Below, one piece after another: positions 52,152-62,000 of a DNA stretch of 64,000 bases. The first letter of the stretch is position 1. Every line of letters starts with the position of its first letter. The notes beneath the pieces were generated by a model. The model did not search any database. It was not told where the DNA came from and saw only the letters and a program-made list of their open reading frames with translations. The DNA lies in NCBI RefSeq assembly GCF_020859565.1, contig NZ_JAJHUO010000009.1, forward strand, positions 216,076 through 280,075, given 5' to 3'. Position numbers and translations under genes: made by a program. Source of the stretch: Saccharothrix luteola. GTDB taxonomy: Bacteria > Actinomycetota > Actinomycetes > Mycobacteriales > Pseudonocardiaceae.

Positions 52152-53366
52152 ATGACTGTGACCCACCTAACTCAGCCGGCCACCGCCGGTCGTGCCGAGC
52201 CGCGGACGCCGAGGGTCGCCGTGGTGGGCGCCGGGTTCATGGGCCGCGTGCACGCCGAAGCGGCCCGACGGGCCGGGGCCGCGGTGGTCGCCGCGGTGGC
52301 GAGCACTCCGGGAGGCGCGGACCAGGCCGCGCGCGCGGTCGGGGCGGACCGCGGTTACCCCGACCTGGCCTCGTTGCTCGCCGAGGCGGGGGCCGACGTG
52401 GTGCACGTGTGCACGCCCAACGCCCGGCACGCGGAGGCGGTGGAGGCCGCGCTCGCCGCAGGTGCGCACGTGATCTGCGAGAAGCCGCTGGCCGTCGGCG
52501 TCGCCCAGGCCGCCGGGCTGGCCGCCGCGGCGGCGGCCGCGGGCCGGGTGGCCACGGTGCCGTTCGTCTACCGGTTCCACCCGATGGTGCGCGAGCTGCG
52601 GGCCAGGCTGGCGGCCGGTCAGGCGGGTGTGGTGTCCACGGTCAGCGGCGGCTACCTGCAGGACTGGCTGTCCCGGCCGAGTGACGACGACTGGCGGGTC
52701 GACCCGGCGGTCGGTGGCCCGTCCCGGGCGTTCGCCGACATCGGCTCGCACTGGTGCGACCTGGTCGAGTTCGTCACCGGCGACCGGATCCACCGGCTGT
52801 CCGCGCAGACGGCGACCGTCCAGGCGCGCCCTCGGCCGTCGGCCACGCCGACCGAGGACGCCGCGGTCGTCCAGTTCGCCACCGGGTCCGGCGTCCTCGG
52901 CACGCTGGTGGTCTCGCAGGTCGCGGCCGGCCGGAAGAACCGGCTGCACGTGGAGATCTCCGGCACCGAGTCCAGCTTCGCGTTCGACCAGGAGGACCCC
53001 GAGCGGCTGTGGGTCGGCAAGCGGGACGGCAACCAGGTGCTGCTGCGCGACCCGGGGACCTTGTCGCCCGGGGCGGCCCGGTACGCGCGCCTGCCCGCCG
53101 GTCACGCGCAGGGCTACCAGGACTGCTTCGACGCCTTCGTCGCCGACACCTACCGCGCCGTGCTCGGCGAGGACCGGCCCGACGGCCTGCCGACCTTCGC
53201 CGACGGCCTGCGGTCCGTCCGGATCACCGAGGCGGTCCTGACCTCCGCCGCGTCCGCCGGCGCGTGGACGACCGTCGGCGGAGTCGACGACCAGACCACG
53301 GTCGGCGGAGTCGACGATCGGACGACAGTCGGGGGAGCGGACGACCGCGGCGAGGCGGACCGATGA
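52152..53366 (+). CDS. Gfo/Idh/MocA-family sugar oxidoreductase
   Basis: The 404-residue NAD(P)-dependent enzyme has a Rossmann motif VAVVGAGFMGRVHAEAA near 23-39. The family's EKP signature is in HVICEKPLAV, and the substrate-side segment RAFADIGSHWCDLVEF carries the catalytic His region. Members oxidise sugars or inositols, often at C3. The C-terminus has three tandem 9-residue repeats (TTVGGVDDQ, TTVGGVDDR, TTVGGADDR) coded by a 27-bp tandem repeat. This tail lies beyond the fold. It is the first gene of the operon, probably translated from a leaderless message, and overlaps the ABC ATPase gene as ATGA. Confidence 0.9.
   Translation: MTVTHLTQPATAGRAEPRTPRVAVVGAGFMGRVHAEAARRAGAAVVAAVASTPGGADQAARAVGADRGYPDLASLLAEAGADVVHVCTPNARHAEAVEAALAAGAHVICEKPLAVGVAQAAGLAAAAAAAGRVATVPFVYRFHPMVRELRARLAAGQAGVVSTVSGGYLQDWLSRPSDDDWRVDPAVGGPSRAFADIGSHWCDLVEFVTGDRIHRLSAQTATVQARPRPSATPTEDAAVVQFATGSGVLGTLVVSQVAAGRKNRLHVEISGTESSFAFDQEDPERLWVGKRDGNQVLLRDPGTLSPGAARYARLPAGHAQGYQDCFDAFVADTYRAVLGEDRPDGLPTFADGLRSVRITEAVLTSAASAGAWTTVGGVDDQTTVGGVDDRTTVGGADDRGEADR
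53268..53348 (+). repeat. Three tandem 27-bp repeats in the oxidoreductase 3' end
   Basis: Units start at 53268, 53295 and 53322. The shared core is GTCGGCGGAGTCGACGA, with the third unit more diverged. The period is in frame, so copy number could change protein length without breaking the gene. Confidence 0.9.
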
Positions 53367-54865
53367 CCGCCGGCGGTGACGTCGTCGTCCGGCTCACCGG
53401 GATCACCAAGAGCTTCCTCGGCGTGCCCGTGCTGCGCGGCGTGGACCTGGAACTGCGCGCGGGCGAGGTGCACGCGCTCATGGGCGAGAACGGCGCGGGC
53501 AAGTCGACGCTGCTGAAGGTCCTCGCGGGCGTGCACCGGCCCGACTCAGGTCAGGTGGAGGTCAACGGCGAGCCGGTGGTGTTCACCACTCCCCGGGACG
53601 CCCAGGGAGCGGGCATCGCGATCATCCACCAGGAGTTCAACCTCCTGGAGCACCGCACCGTCGCGGAGAACGTCTACCTCGGCCGCGAGCCGGTCCGCCG
53701 GGGCCAGGTGGACCGCCGGAAGATGGAGGCGGACACCAAGGGGCTGCTGGACTGGCTCGGCGAGGACGGGGTCGACCCGGCCGAGACCGTCAACCGGCTG
53801 TCGGTCGCGCAGAAGCAGGTCGTCGAGATCGTCAAGGCGCTGTCCACCGATGCCAAGGTGCTGGCGATGGACGAGCCGACCGCCGCGCTGGCCGACCACG
53901 AGGTGGAGCTGCTGTACGGCTTGGTCGACCGGTTGCGCACCAGGGGCATCGCGATCCTCTACGTCTCGCACCGGATGCGCGAGGTGTTCGACCTGAGCAA
54001 GCGGATCACCGTGCTCAAGGACGGCGCGTTCGTCACCTCCGCCCTCACCGCCGAGCTGACCTCCGACCAGCTCGTGCGCCACATGGTCGGGCGGTCCCTC
54101 GACGCGCTCTACCCCGACCGCGCGACCCCGGAGGACCTCGGCGACGTGCGGCTGGCGCTGCGCGGCGCGGGCAACGACCGGGTCCGCGGCGTGACGTTCG
54201 AGCTGCGGGCGGGCGAGATCGTGGGCATCGCCGGGCTCCAGGGCTCCGGGCGGTCCGCGATCGCGCGGGCGATCTGGGGCGTCGAGCCGTTCACCACCGG
54301 CACGCTCGAGGTCGACGGCGTCGCGCGGCGGATCACCGACCCGCGTGCCGCCGTTCGGCTGGGCATCGGCTACGTCACCGAGGACCGCAAGGGGGAGGGG
54401 CTGGCGCTGCGCCAGTCCATCCGGGACAACGCGCTGCTCGTCCGCCGGGCGGCGCTCGCAGGTGGCGCCGGGCGGCGCAGGTCCGACCTCGGCGAGCTGC
54501 TGAAGTCGGTCGCGGTCGTGGGGCGGGGCGAGCACCAGGAGGTGCGCTACCTGTCCGGCGGCAACCAGCAGAAGGTCGTGCTGGCCAAGTGGCTCGCCGT
54601 CGGGCCGCGCGTGCTCCTCGTGGACGAGCCCACGCGCGGCATCGACGTCGGCGCGAAGCAGGCGGTGCACCGGTTGCTGCGCGACCTGGCCCGCAACGGG
54701 GTCGCGATCCTGATGATCTCCTCCGAACTGCCCGAGCTGATCGGCATGAGCGATCGGGTCCTGGTCGTCCACGAGGGCGCGATCGCGGGCGAGCTGCCCG
54801 CGGGCGCCGGTGAGGAAGCCGTCATGGGCCTCGCCACGGGGCACGGTATGGGAGAAGTGGCGTGA
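53363..54865 (+). CDS. Sugar ABC transporter ATPase (RbsA/XylG type)
   Basis: The 500-residue protein has two fused nucleotide-binding domains. The first shows Walker A GENGAGKST, signature LSVAQKQVVEIVKAL and Walker B VLAMDEPTAAL. The second has a degenerate GLQGSGRS Walker A, signature LSGGNQQKVVLAKWL and VLLVDEPTRGIDVGAK. The GNQQK and DEPTRGID forms are specific to ribose/xylose/galactose-class importers. It drives uptake through the two downstream permeases. Confidence 0.95.
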   Translation: MTAGGDVVVRLTGITKSFLGVPVLRGVDLELRAGEVHALMGENGAGKSTLLKVLAGVHRPDSGQVEVNGEPVVFTTPRDAQGAGIAIIHQEFNLLEHRTVAENVYLGREPVRRGQVDRRKMEADTKGLLDWLGEDGVDPAETVNRLSVAQKQVVEIVKALSTDAKVLAMDEPTAALADHEVELLYGLVDRLRTRGIAILYVSHRMREVFDLSKRITVLKDGAFVTSALTAELTSDQLVRHMVGRSLDALYPDRATPEDLGDVRLALRGAGNDRVRGVTFELRAGEIVGIAGLQGSGRSAIARAIWGVEPFTTGTLEVDGVARRITDPRAAVRLGIGYVTEDRKGEGLALRQSIRDNALLVRRAALAGGAGRRRSDLGELLKSVAVVGRGEHQEVRYLSGGNQQKVVLAKWLAVGPRVLLVDEPTRGIDVGAKQAVHRLLRDLARNGVAILMISSELPELIGMSDRVLVVHEGAIAGELPAGAGEEAVMGLATGHGMGEVA

Positions 54866-55875
54866 GCGTCGTGCAGGAGAAGGTCAAGCTCGCGGGCGCG
54901 GCCCGGCGCGGTGGGGCCCGGCGGTTCGGCTTCACGCCGACCGTCACCGTCTACCTGGCGCTGGTGGTGCTGCTCGTCGTCGGCAGCGTCCTGGTCGGCC
55001 TGAACGGCGGCGTGCTGCTCGACCAGGGCGGCATCCTCAACATCCTGACCCGCAGCACCGTGCTCGGGCTGGTCGCGGTCGGTCAGACCATCGTGATCAT
55101 CACCGGCTCGCTCGACCTGTCCGTGGCCTACCTGGTCGGGCTGTGCTCGCTCGTGGCGGCGGAGACGATGGCGGGCAGTGACGGCATGATCGTGCCGGGA
55201 GTGCTGCTGGCGCTCGGCGTCGCCGCCGTGGTCGGCCTGGTCAACGGGCTGGTCGTCACGGTCCTCAAGGTCAACGCGTTCATCGCGACCCTCGGCGTGG
55301 CGCTCATCCTGCGCGGCTACCTGGAGCAGAACTACACCGGACCGGCGGGCAGCGTGCCGCGCGCGTTCCAGCACCTCGGGTTCGACCGCATCGGCCCGGT
55401 GCCGATCGGCGTGCTGCTGATGCTCGTCGTCGCCGCGGCGGCGTGGTGGTACCTCAAGCGCACCCGCGCCGGCTACCACACCTACGCGGTCGGCGGTGAC
55501 GTGGACGTCGCCCGGCTGTCCGGTGTGCGCACCGGCCGCACGATCGTCATCGCCCACGTGCTGTGCGCGGTCGCCGCCGGGCTCGCCGGGGTGTTCCTGG
55601 CCAGCCGGCTCGGGTCCGGCGCGCCGTACGTCGGCACGGACGCCGGGTACGACCTGGAGTCCATCGCGGCCGTGGTGCTCGGCGGCGCGGCGCTGGCGGG
55701 CGGTCGCGGCGGTGTCGTCGGCACGATCGGCGGCGTCCTCATCCTGGCCACCCTCGACACCATCTTCGACGACCTCGCCGTCGACCCGTTCTTCAAGGAC
55801 GTCGTGCGCGGCATCGTCCTCATCGTCGCGGTGGCGCTCTACGCGCGCCGCAAGCTCTCCAGGAGGTCCGCGTGA
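54862..55875 (+). CDS. Sugar ABC transporter permease 1 (RbsC type)
   Basis: This 337-residue membrane protein with 8-10 helices has GQTIVIITGSLDLSVAYLVGL and the NAFIATLGVALILRGY segment of BPD_transp_2 permeases. VLGGAALAGGRGGVVGTIGG near the C-terminus is also typical. The GTG start overlaps the ATPase stop. With permease 2 it likely forms a heterodimeric channel. Confidence 0.94.
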   Translation: MSVVQEKVKLAGAARRGGARRFGFTPTVTVYLALVVLLVVGSVLVGLNGGVLLDQGGILNILTRSTVLGLVAVGQTIVIITGSLDLSVAYLVGLCSLVAAETMAGSDGMIVPGVLLALGVAAVVGLVNGLVVTVLKVNAFIATLGVALILRGYLEQNYTGPAGSVPRAFQHLGFDRIGPVPIGVLLMLVVAAAAWWYLKRTRAGYHTYAVGGDVDVARLSGVRTGRTIVIAHVLCAVAAGLAGVFLASRLGSGAPYVGTDAGYDLESIAAVVLGGAALAGGRGGVVGTIGGVLILATLDTIFDDLAVDPFFKDVVRGIVLIVAVALYARRKLSRRSA

Positions 55876-56879
55876 GCGCGCCGACCACGTGGCGTCCCCG
55901 GCTGGCGGACGGCACCGCGCCCGTGCTGGTGGTGCTCGCCGTGCTGCTGGTGGCGCTGGCCTTCGCGGGCCCCGCCTACTCCGAACCGGCCGGGTACCTG
56001 GCGCTGCTCAAGCGCGCCGCGCCGCTGGTGCTCCTGGCCATCGGCCAGTACTTCGTCATCGTCTCCGGCGGGTTCGACCTGTCGGTGGGCTCGCTGGTCA
56101 CCGCCGAGGTGGTGATCGCGGCCCGGCTGATCGACGGCCAGGAGTCGGCGACCGGCTGGGTGATCGTGCTGCTGCTCGGCTTCGGCCTGCTGGTCGGCCT
56201 GGTCAACGGGCTGGTCACGACCAAGCTGCTGGTGCCGTCGTTCATCGTGACCCTCGGGATGCTGCTCATCCTCGACGGCGCGGTGTTCCTGTGGACCGGC
56301 GGCGCACCGCGCGGCGCGCTGTCACCGTCGTTCCGCGTGTTCGGTCGCGGTGGCGTCGACCTGCCGGTCCTCGGCCACCTGCCGTGGTCGGTGGTGATCC
56401 TGCTGGCCGTCCTCGTCGCCGCCGTGCTGTTCATGCGCAGCGGCACCGGCCGCACGCTGGTCGCGGTGGGGGACAACGAGAACGCCGTGCGGCTGGCCGG
56501 CGGTCGGGTGGATCGCCTGAAGGTGCTGGCGTTCGCGCTGTCCGGTCTGCTCGCGGCGCTGGCCGCGATCCTGCTCGGCGGGTTCGCGGGCGTGTCGGCG
56601 CAGGTCGGCGAGGGACTGGAGTTCCGCGCCATCACCGCGGTCGTGCTCGGCGGCGTCCTGCTCGGCGGCGGACGGGGTTCCGTCGTCGCCGCGGCGGCCG
56701 GTGCGCTCACCCTCGAAGCCCTCTTCTCGCTGCTCAACCTGCTCGGCGTGGCCGGCGCGCTGGAGTCCGCCGTGCAGGGCGTGATCATCATCGCCGCCGT
56801 CGCCTACGCCGCCCTCGGCGTCACGCCGCGGCTCCGGTTCCGCCGCCGCGCGGGCACACCCGAGCCTGCCCGCCGCTAG
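55872..56879 (+). CDS. Sugar ABC transporter permease 2 (RbsC type)
   Basis: The 335-residue protein is a paralogue of the preceding permease: GQYFVIVSGGFDLSVGSLVT, VPSFIVTLGMLLILDG and VLGGVLLGGGRGSVVAAAAG. The GTG start overlaps the previous stop, and AGGAGG lies 5 bases upstream. Two different permeases suggest an asymmetric channel, as in some rhamnose and xylitol-type importers. Confidence 0.94.
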   Translation: MSAPTTWRPRLADGTAPVLVVLAVLLVALAFAGPAYSEPAGYLALLKRAAPLVLLAIGQYFVIVSGGFDLSVGSLVTAEVVIAARLIDGQESATGWVIVLLLGFGLLVGLVNGLVTTKLLVPSFIVTLGMLLILDGAVFLWTGGAPRGALSPSFRVFGRGGVDLPVLGHLPWSVVILLAVLVAAVLFMRSGTGRTLVAVGDNENAVRLAGGRVDRLKVLAFALSGLLAALAAILLGGFAGVSAQVGEGLEFRAITAVVLGGVLLGGGRGSVVAAAAGALTLEALFSLLNLLGVAGALESAVQGVIIIAAVAYAALGVTPRLRFRRRAGTPEPARR

Positions 56880-56902
56880 TCACCGCCGCACAAGGAGATC
56901 CG

Positions 56903-58084
56903 ATGAACAGGAAGTGGTCCGTCGTGGCCGTCGCGGGCCTGCTGGCCGTGGCCGGCTGCAGCAGCGACCTGCCCGCCGACACCGGCACGCCCGGCACGAC
57001 GGGCGCGTCGAAGGACGCCGGCGCGAAGTCGGAGTTCTTCGACCAGGCGACGTACGAGCGCCAGTTGAAGTTCCGGTCGACCGCCGCCGAAGGGCCGGCC
57101 GACAAGCCGTGGGAGCAGATGATCTCGCCCGAGCTGGTCGACACGGCGAAGTTCGCCAAGCCGGGCGGCGACTACCACCTGTGCTTCTCCAACGCCGCGG
57201 TCAACAACCCGTGGCGGCAGGTCGGCTTCAAGACGATGAAGGAGGAGGTGAAGCTGCACCCGGAGATCACCAAGTTCACCGTGCTCGACGCCGAGGCCAA
57301 GGACGACAAGCAGATCAGCGACATCCAGTCGTTCGCCTCGCAGGGGTGCAGCGCGCTGGTCGTGTCGCCGAACACGACGGCGACCCTGACGCCCGCCATC
57401 GAGGCGGCGTGCCGGACCAACGTGCCGGTGATCGTGTTCGACCGCGGCGTGAACTCCACCTGCCCCGTCACGTTCATCCACCCGATCGGCGGGTTCGCGT
57501 TCGGCGCGGACGGCGCGGAGTTCCTGAAGGAGAAGGTGAAGCCGGGTGGCAAGATCCTCGCCCTGCGGATCCTGCCCGGCGTCGACGTGCTGGAGCAGCG
57601 GTGGGCCGCGGCCGACGAGATCTTCTCGGACAGCGAGCTGAAGGTCGTCGGCGTGGAGTTCACCGACGGTGACGCGGCCAAGACCAAGAGCGTGGTCAAC
57701 GACTACATCCAGCGCGAGGGCCAGATCGACGGCGTGTGGATGGACGCGGGCGCGACCGCCGTGGCCGCGGTGGAGGCGTTCCAGGACGCGGGCGTGCCGA
57801 TCCCGGCGTTCGTCGGCGAGGACCAGCAGGACTTCCTGCGGATGTGGGCCGACGAGAAGATGACCGCCGTGGCGCCGACCTACCCGACCTACCAGTGGCG
57901 CACCCCGGTCATCGCCGCGCTCAAGGTCCTCAACGGTCAGCAGGTGCCGAAGGAGTGGGTGCTGCCGCAGCCGAAGGTCACCCAGGACACCCTCCAGAGC
58001 TTCCTGAAGCAGGACATGCCGCCGCTGCACTACGCGATGTGCGGGTGCGAGTCGATGGCCGGCTACCCCGCGCCCTGGAAGTGA
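56903..58084 (+). CDS. Sugar-binding lipoprotein of the ABC importer
   Basis: The 393-residue lipoprotein has a hydrophobic signal with lipobox VAGC (Cys20) and a Thr/Gly/Ala-rich linker. A periplasmic-binding type I (RbsB-like) fold follows: CFSNAAVNNPWRQVGFKTM, DAEAKDDKQISDIQSFASQG, VFDRGVNS and DGVWMDAGATAVAAVEAF. AAGGAG precedes the ATG. It captures the sugar outside the membrane for the RbsA/RbsC-type transporter encoded just upstream. The ligand is not predictable, but keto-sugars released by the ThuA proteins are attractive candidates. Confidence 0.93.
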   Translation: MNRKWSVVAVAGLLAVAGCSSDLPADTGTPGTTGASKDAGAKSEFFDQATYERQLKFRSTAAEGPADKPWEQMISPELVDTAKFAKPGGDYHLCFSNAAVNNPWRQVGFKTMKEEVKLHPEITKFTVLDAEAKDDKQISDIQSFASQGCSALVVSPNTTATLTPAIEAACRTNVPVIVFDRGVNSTCPVTFIHPIGGFAFGADGAEFLKEKVKPGGKILALRILPGVDVLEQRWAAADEIFSDSELKVVGVEFTDGDAAKTKSVVNDYIQREGQIDGVWMDAGATAVAAVEAFQDAGVPIPAFVGEDQQDFLRMWADEKMTAVAPTYPTYQWRTPVIAALKVLNGQQVPKEWVLPQPKVTQDTLQSFLKQDMPPLHYAMCGCESMAGYPAPWK

Positions 58085-58113
58085 CCTCGGAGCCCGGCCC
58101 GGACGGAGGAACG

Positions 58114-58971
58114 GTGCACGCGATCGGTGTGAGCACGTGGGTTTGGACGTCGCCGCTGCGCGACGTGACGCTCGCCGAACTGGCCACGAGGGTGGCCGGC
58201 TGGGGGTTCGACGTGCTCGAACTCCCGGTGGAGGAGGTCGGCGACTGGGACCCGGCGCACGCCGCGCGGGTGCTGGCGGACCACGGGCTCGCCGCGACCG
58301 TGTGCCTGGTGATGCCGCCGGGCCGGGAACTGGTCGCGGCAGAGCCCGCCACCGTCACGGCGACCCAGGACTACCTGCGGCGGGTCGTGGACGTCGCGGT
58401 GCAGGTCGGTTCGCCGGTCGTCGCGGGCCCGGCCTACGCGTCGGTCGGCCGCACGTGGCGGATGGCGGCGCGGGAGCGGCGCGACCGGATCGCCGAGCTG
58501 CGCGACAACCTGGCGCCGGTGGTGGAGCACGCTCGCGCGGCGGGCGTGCGGGTCGCGGTCGAACCGCTCAACCGCTACGAGACCAGCCTGCTCAACACGG
58601 TCGGGCAGACCCTGGAGGCGCTGGAGGGGCTGCCGGTCGACGGGTGCGGCGTGGCGGTCGACGTCTACCACCAGAACATCGAGGAGAAGCACGTCGGTGA
58701 CGCGATCCGGTCGGCCGCCGGTCGGATCGCGCACGTCCAGGTGTGCGGCAACGACCGCGGCACACCGGGCGAGGACCACCTCGACTGGCCGGACGTCGTC
58801 GCCGCGCTGGCCGAGGCCGGCTACTCCGGGCCGCTGTGCATCGAGTCGTTCACCGGCGAGAACGCGAGCATCGCGACCGCCGCGTCCATCTGGCGCCCGC
58901 TCGCACCGACCCAGGACGCGCTCGCCGTCGACGGGCTGAAGTTCCTCAGGGAGGTGATCGGCTCCAGCTGA
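58114..58971 (+). CDS. Sugar isomerase/epimerase, tagatose/psicose 3-epimerase-like
   Basis: This 285-residue xylose-isomerase-like TIM barrel has the four metal/catalytic residues of ketose 3-epimerases in order. These are Glu in AVEPLNRYETS, Asp in VDVYHQNIEE, His in AHVQVCGNDRGTPGEDHLDW (key part HVQVCGNDRG) and Glu in CIESFTG. These enzymes epimerise ketoses at C3, and relatives act on 3-keto-glycosides. GGAGG lies 5 bases before the chosen GTG. An in-frame GTG at 58081 overlapping the previous stop is an alternative that would add 11 residues. Confidence 0.88.
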   Translation: MHAIGVSTWVWTSPLRDVTLAELATRVAGWGFDVLELPVEEVGDWDPAHAARVLADHGLAATVCLVMPPGRELVAAEPATVTATQDYLRRVVDVAVQVGSPVVAGPAYASVGRTWRMAARERRDRIAELRDNLAPVVEHARAAGVRVAVEPLNRYETSLLNTVGQTLEALEGLPVDGCGVAVDVYHQNIEEKHVGDAIRSAAGRIAHVQVCGNDRGTPGEDHLDWPDVVAALAEAGYSGPLCIESFTGENASIATAASIWRPLAPTQDALAVDGLKFLREVIGSS

Positions 58972-59035
58972 CCGGCGTCACCCACCACTCACCGGCGCCG
59001 GCACGCCGGGCGGAACAGAAAGCGTGTGGAGGATC

Positions 59036-62000
59036 GTGAGAACCCCTGTATTCCGCTTGCGCACCGTGTTCGTCCTCGTGCTGGCCTTCCTCGTCGCCGC
59101 CGGATCGCTGCCGGCGACCGCCGCGGCACACCCCGGCCACGACGCGCCGGCCGAGTTCCGAGCCCTGCTGTTCACCAAGACCGCCGCGGGCGCCTACCGG
59201 CACGACTCGATCCCGGCCGGTGTGGCGATGGTCGAGAAGCTCGCCGCCGACCACCACTTCGAGGTGGTGCACAGCGAGGACGCCACCCAGTTCACCGACG
59301 AGAACCTCGCCGGGTTCGACGTCGTCATCATGCTCCAGAACGGCGGCATGGTCTGGGACACCGACGCCCAGCGCGCCGCCGTCAGGAAGTTCGTCAACGA
59401 CGGCGGCGGCATCGTCGCCGTCCACAACGCGACGGACATGAACATCGAGTCCTCGTTCCCGTGGTGGGACGACTTCGTCAACGGCGGCGCGCACATGACC
59501 GCGCACTCCGCCAACGGCCTCACCGCCACCTCCTACCAGGTCGACGAGGTGCACGAGTCGACCAGGCACCTGCCGGACCGCTGGCAGAAGGCCGAGGAGT
59601 GGTACAACTTCAAGCCGAGCATGCGCGGCAAGGTGCACCCGCTGGTCGAGGTCGACGAGAAGACCTACAACCCGGGCTCCGAGGCCATGGGGCACGACCA
59701 CCCGATCAGCTGGTGCCGTGACGCCGAGGGCGGCCGGGTCTGGGCGACCGGCATGGGCCACAACGCCGCCGACTACACCGAGCCGAACTTCGTCGCGCAC
59801 GTGCTGGGCGGCATCCGCACGGCCGCCGGCGTCGTGCCCGCGGACTGCGGCGCCACCGTCGACGCCAACTTCGAGAAGGTGACGCTCGACGACGCCACCC
59901 ACGCGCCGACGACGCTGGACGTCGCGCCGGACGGCCGCGTGTTCTACACCGAGCTGCTCGGCCAGATCCGCGTGCACGACCCGGCGTCGGACGCCACGTC
60001 CACCGCGTTGACGCTGCCCGTCTACAGCGGCGGCGAGGACGGTTTGGTGTCCTTGGCGCTCGCGCCCGACTTCGCCACCAGCCACCATCTCTACGTGTAC
60101 TACTCACCGGTCGGCACGGCCGAGGTCAACCGGGTCTCGCGGTTCACCGCCGAGGGCAACGTGATCCGGCCCGACAGCGAGAAGGTCCTGCTGGAGATCC
60201 CGGCGTCGCGCCGCGAGGAACCCGGCCACACCGGCGGGTACCTGGAGTTCGGCCCGAACGGCAACCTGTACATCGGCGTGGGCGACGACATCAACCCGTT
60301 CCAGTCCAGCGGGTACGCCCCGGTGGACGAGCGGCCCGGCCGCGACCTGTTCGACGCGCAGAAGACCGCGGCGAACACCAACGACCTGCGCGGCAAGATC
60401 CTGCGCGTGCACCCGGAGCCGGACGGCACCTACACCGTCCCGGCGGGCAACATGTTCGCGCCGGGCACGGCGAAGACCCGGCCCGAGATCTACGCCATGG
60501 GCTTCCGCAACCCGTTCCGCTTCAACGTCGCCTCCGACGGCACGCTCCACATGGCCGACTACGGCCCCGACGCCGGTGGGGACAACCCGTCGCGCGGCCC
60601 CGGCGGCCTGGTCGAGTGGAACGTCATCAAGGAGCCCGGCAACTACGGCTGGCCGTACTGCGTGGGCGACAACACCCCGTTCAACGACTTCGACTTCGCC
60701 ACGAACACGTCCAAGGCCAAGTTCGACTGCGCCAACCCGGTGAACGACTCGCCGAACAACACCGGCCTGACCACGTTGCCCGCGGCCAAGGCCGCCGACG
60801 TCTGGTACGGCAACGGCGCCGAGGGCGACGAGTTCCCCGAGATGGGCACCGGTGGCGAGGCCCCGATGGCCGGGCCGCGCTACGAGTTCGACCCGAACCT
60901 GGTGTCGGACGTGAAGTTCCCCGAGTACTACGACGGCAAGCCGTTCTTCTACGACTGGGCGCGCAACAAGTTCTGGACGTTCTCGCAGGACGACCAGGGA
61001 GGCCTGCTCAAGATCAACGAGTGGTTCAAGACCGCGGCGCCGCTGGCGCCGATGGACGTGAAGTTCGGTCCGGACGGCGCGATGTACGTCGTGGAGTGGG
61101 GCGGTGGCTACGGCCGCGACAACCCGGACTCCGGCGTCTACCGGATCGACTACACGCAGGGCAACCGGCGGCCGACAGCCAAGGCGACGGCGACCCCGTC
61201 CTCGGGCCAGGCGCCGCTGCCGGTGCGGTTCTCCGCCACGCAGTCGTCCGACCCCGAAGGCGCGGCGCTGACCTACGCGTGGACCTTCGGCGACGGCGGC
61301 ACGTCCACCGAGGCCGAGCCCACCCACACCTACACCGCCAACGGCGTCCACAACGCCCAGCTCACCGTGACCGACCCGTCGGGCAAGAGCGGCGTGACCA
61401 ACGTCCAGGTGACGGTCGGCAACACCGCGCCGTCGGTGACCATGGCGTCCCCGGTCGACGGCGGGTTCTTCGACTTCGGCGACGAGGTCGCGTTCGACCT
61501 CGACATCACCGACCCGGAGGACGGCCAACCGGACTGCGCCAAGGCGGTCCTCCAGCCCGCGCTCGGCCACGAGGCGCACGCGCACCCGATCGACCAGATC
61601 AACGCGTGCGAGGGCAAGTTCACCACCCTGGTCGACGAGGGCCACGCCGACGCGGACATCTTCTACTCCGTGGACGCCTCCTACACCGACCGCGGCGCCG
61701 GCGCGCTGCCGCCGCTGGTCGGCCGCGACCTCGCGGTGATCCAGCCCAAGCACAAGCAGGCCGAGTTCCACCAGGAGTCCGCGGGCGTGCTGGTCTCCCC
61801 CGACCCGGCCGCCGAGTCGGGCAAGCGGGTCTCGGACATCGGCGACGGCGACTGGATCGCCTTCCACCCGGTGAACCTCCACCGCATCGACCGCGTCACC
61901 GCGCGGGTGGCGTCCGCGAGCGCGGGCGGGTCGATCGAACTGCGCGCGGGCTCGCCCACCGGTGACCTCCTCGCCACCATCGCGGTGCCCGAGACCGGCG

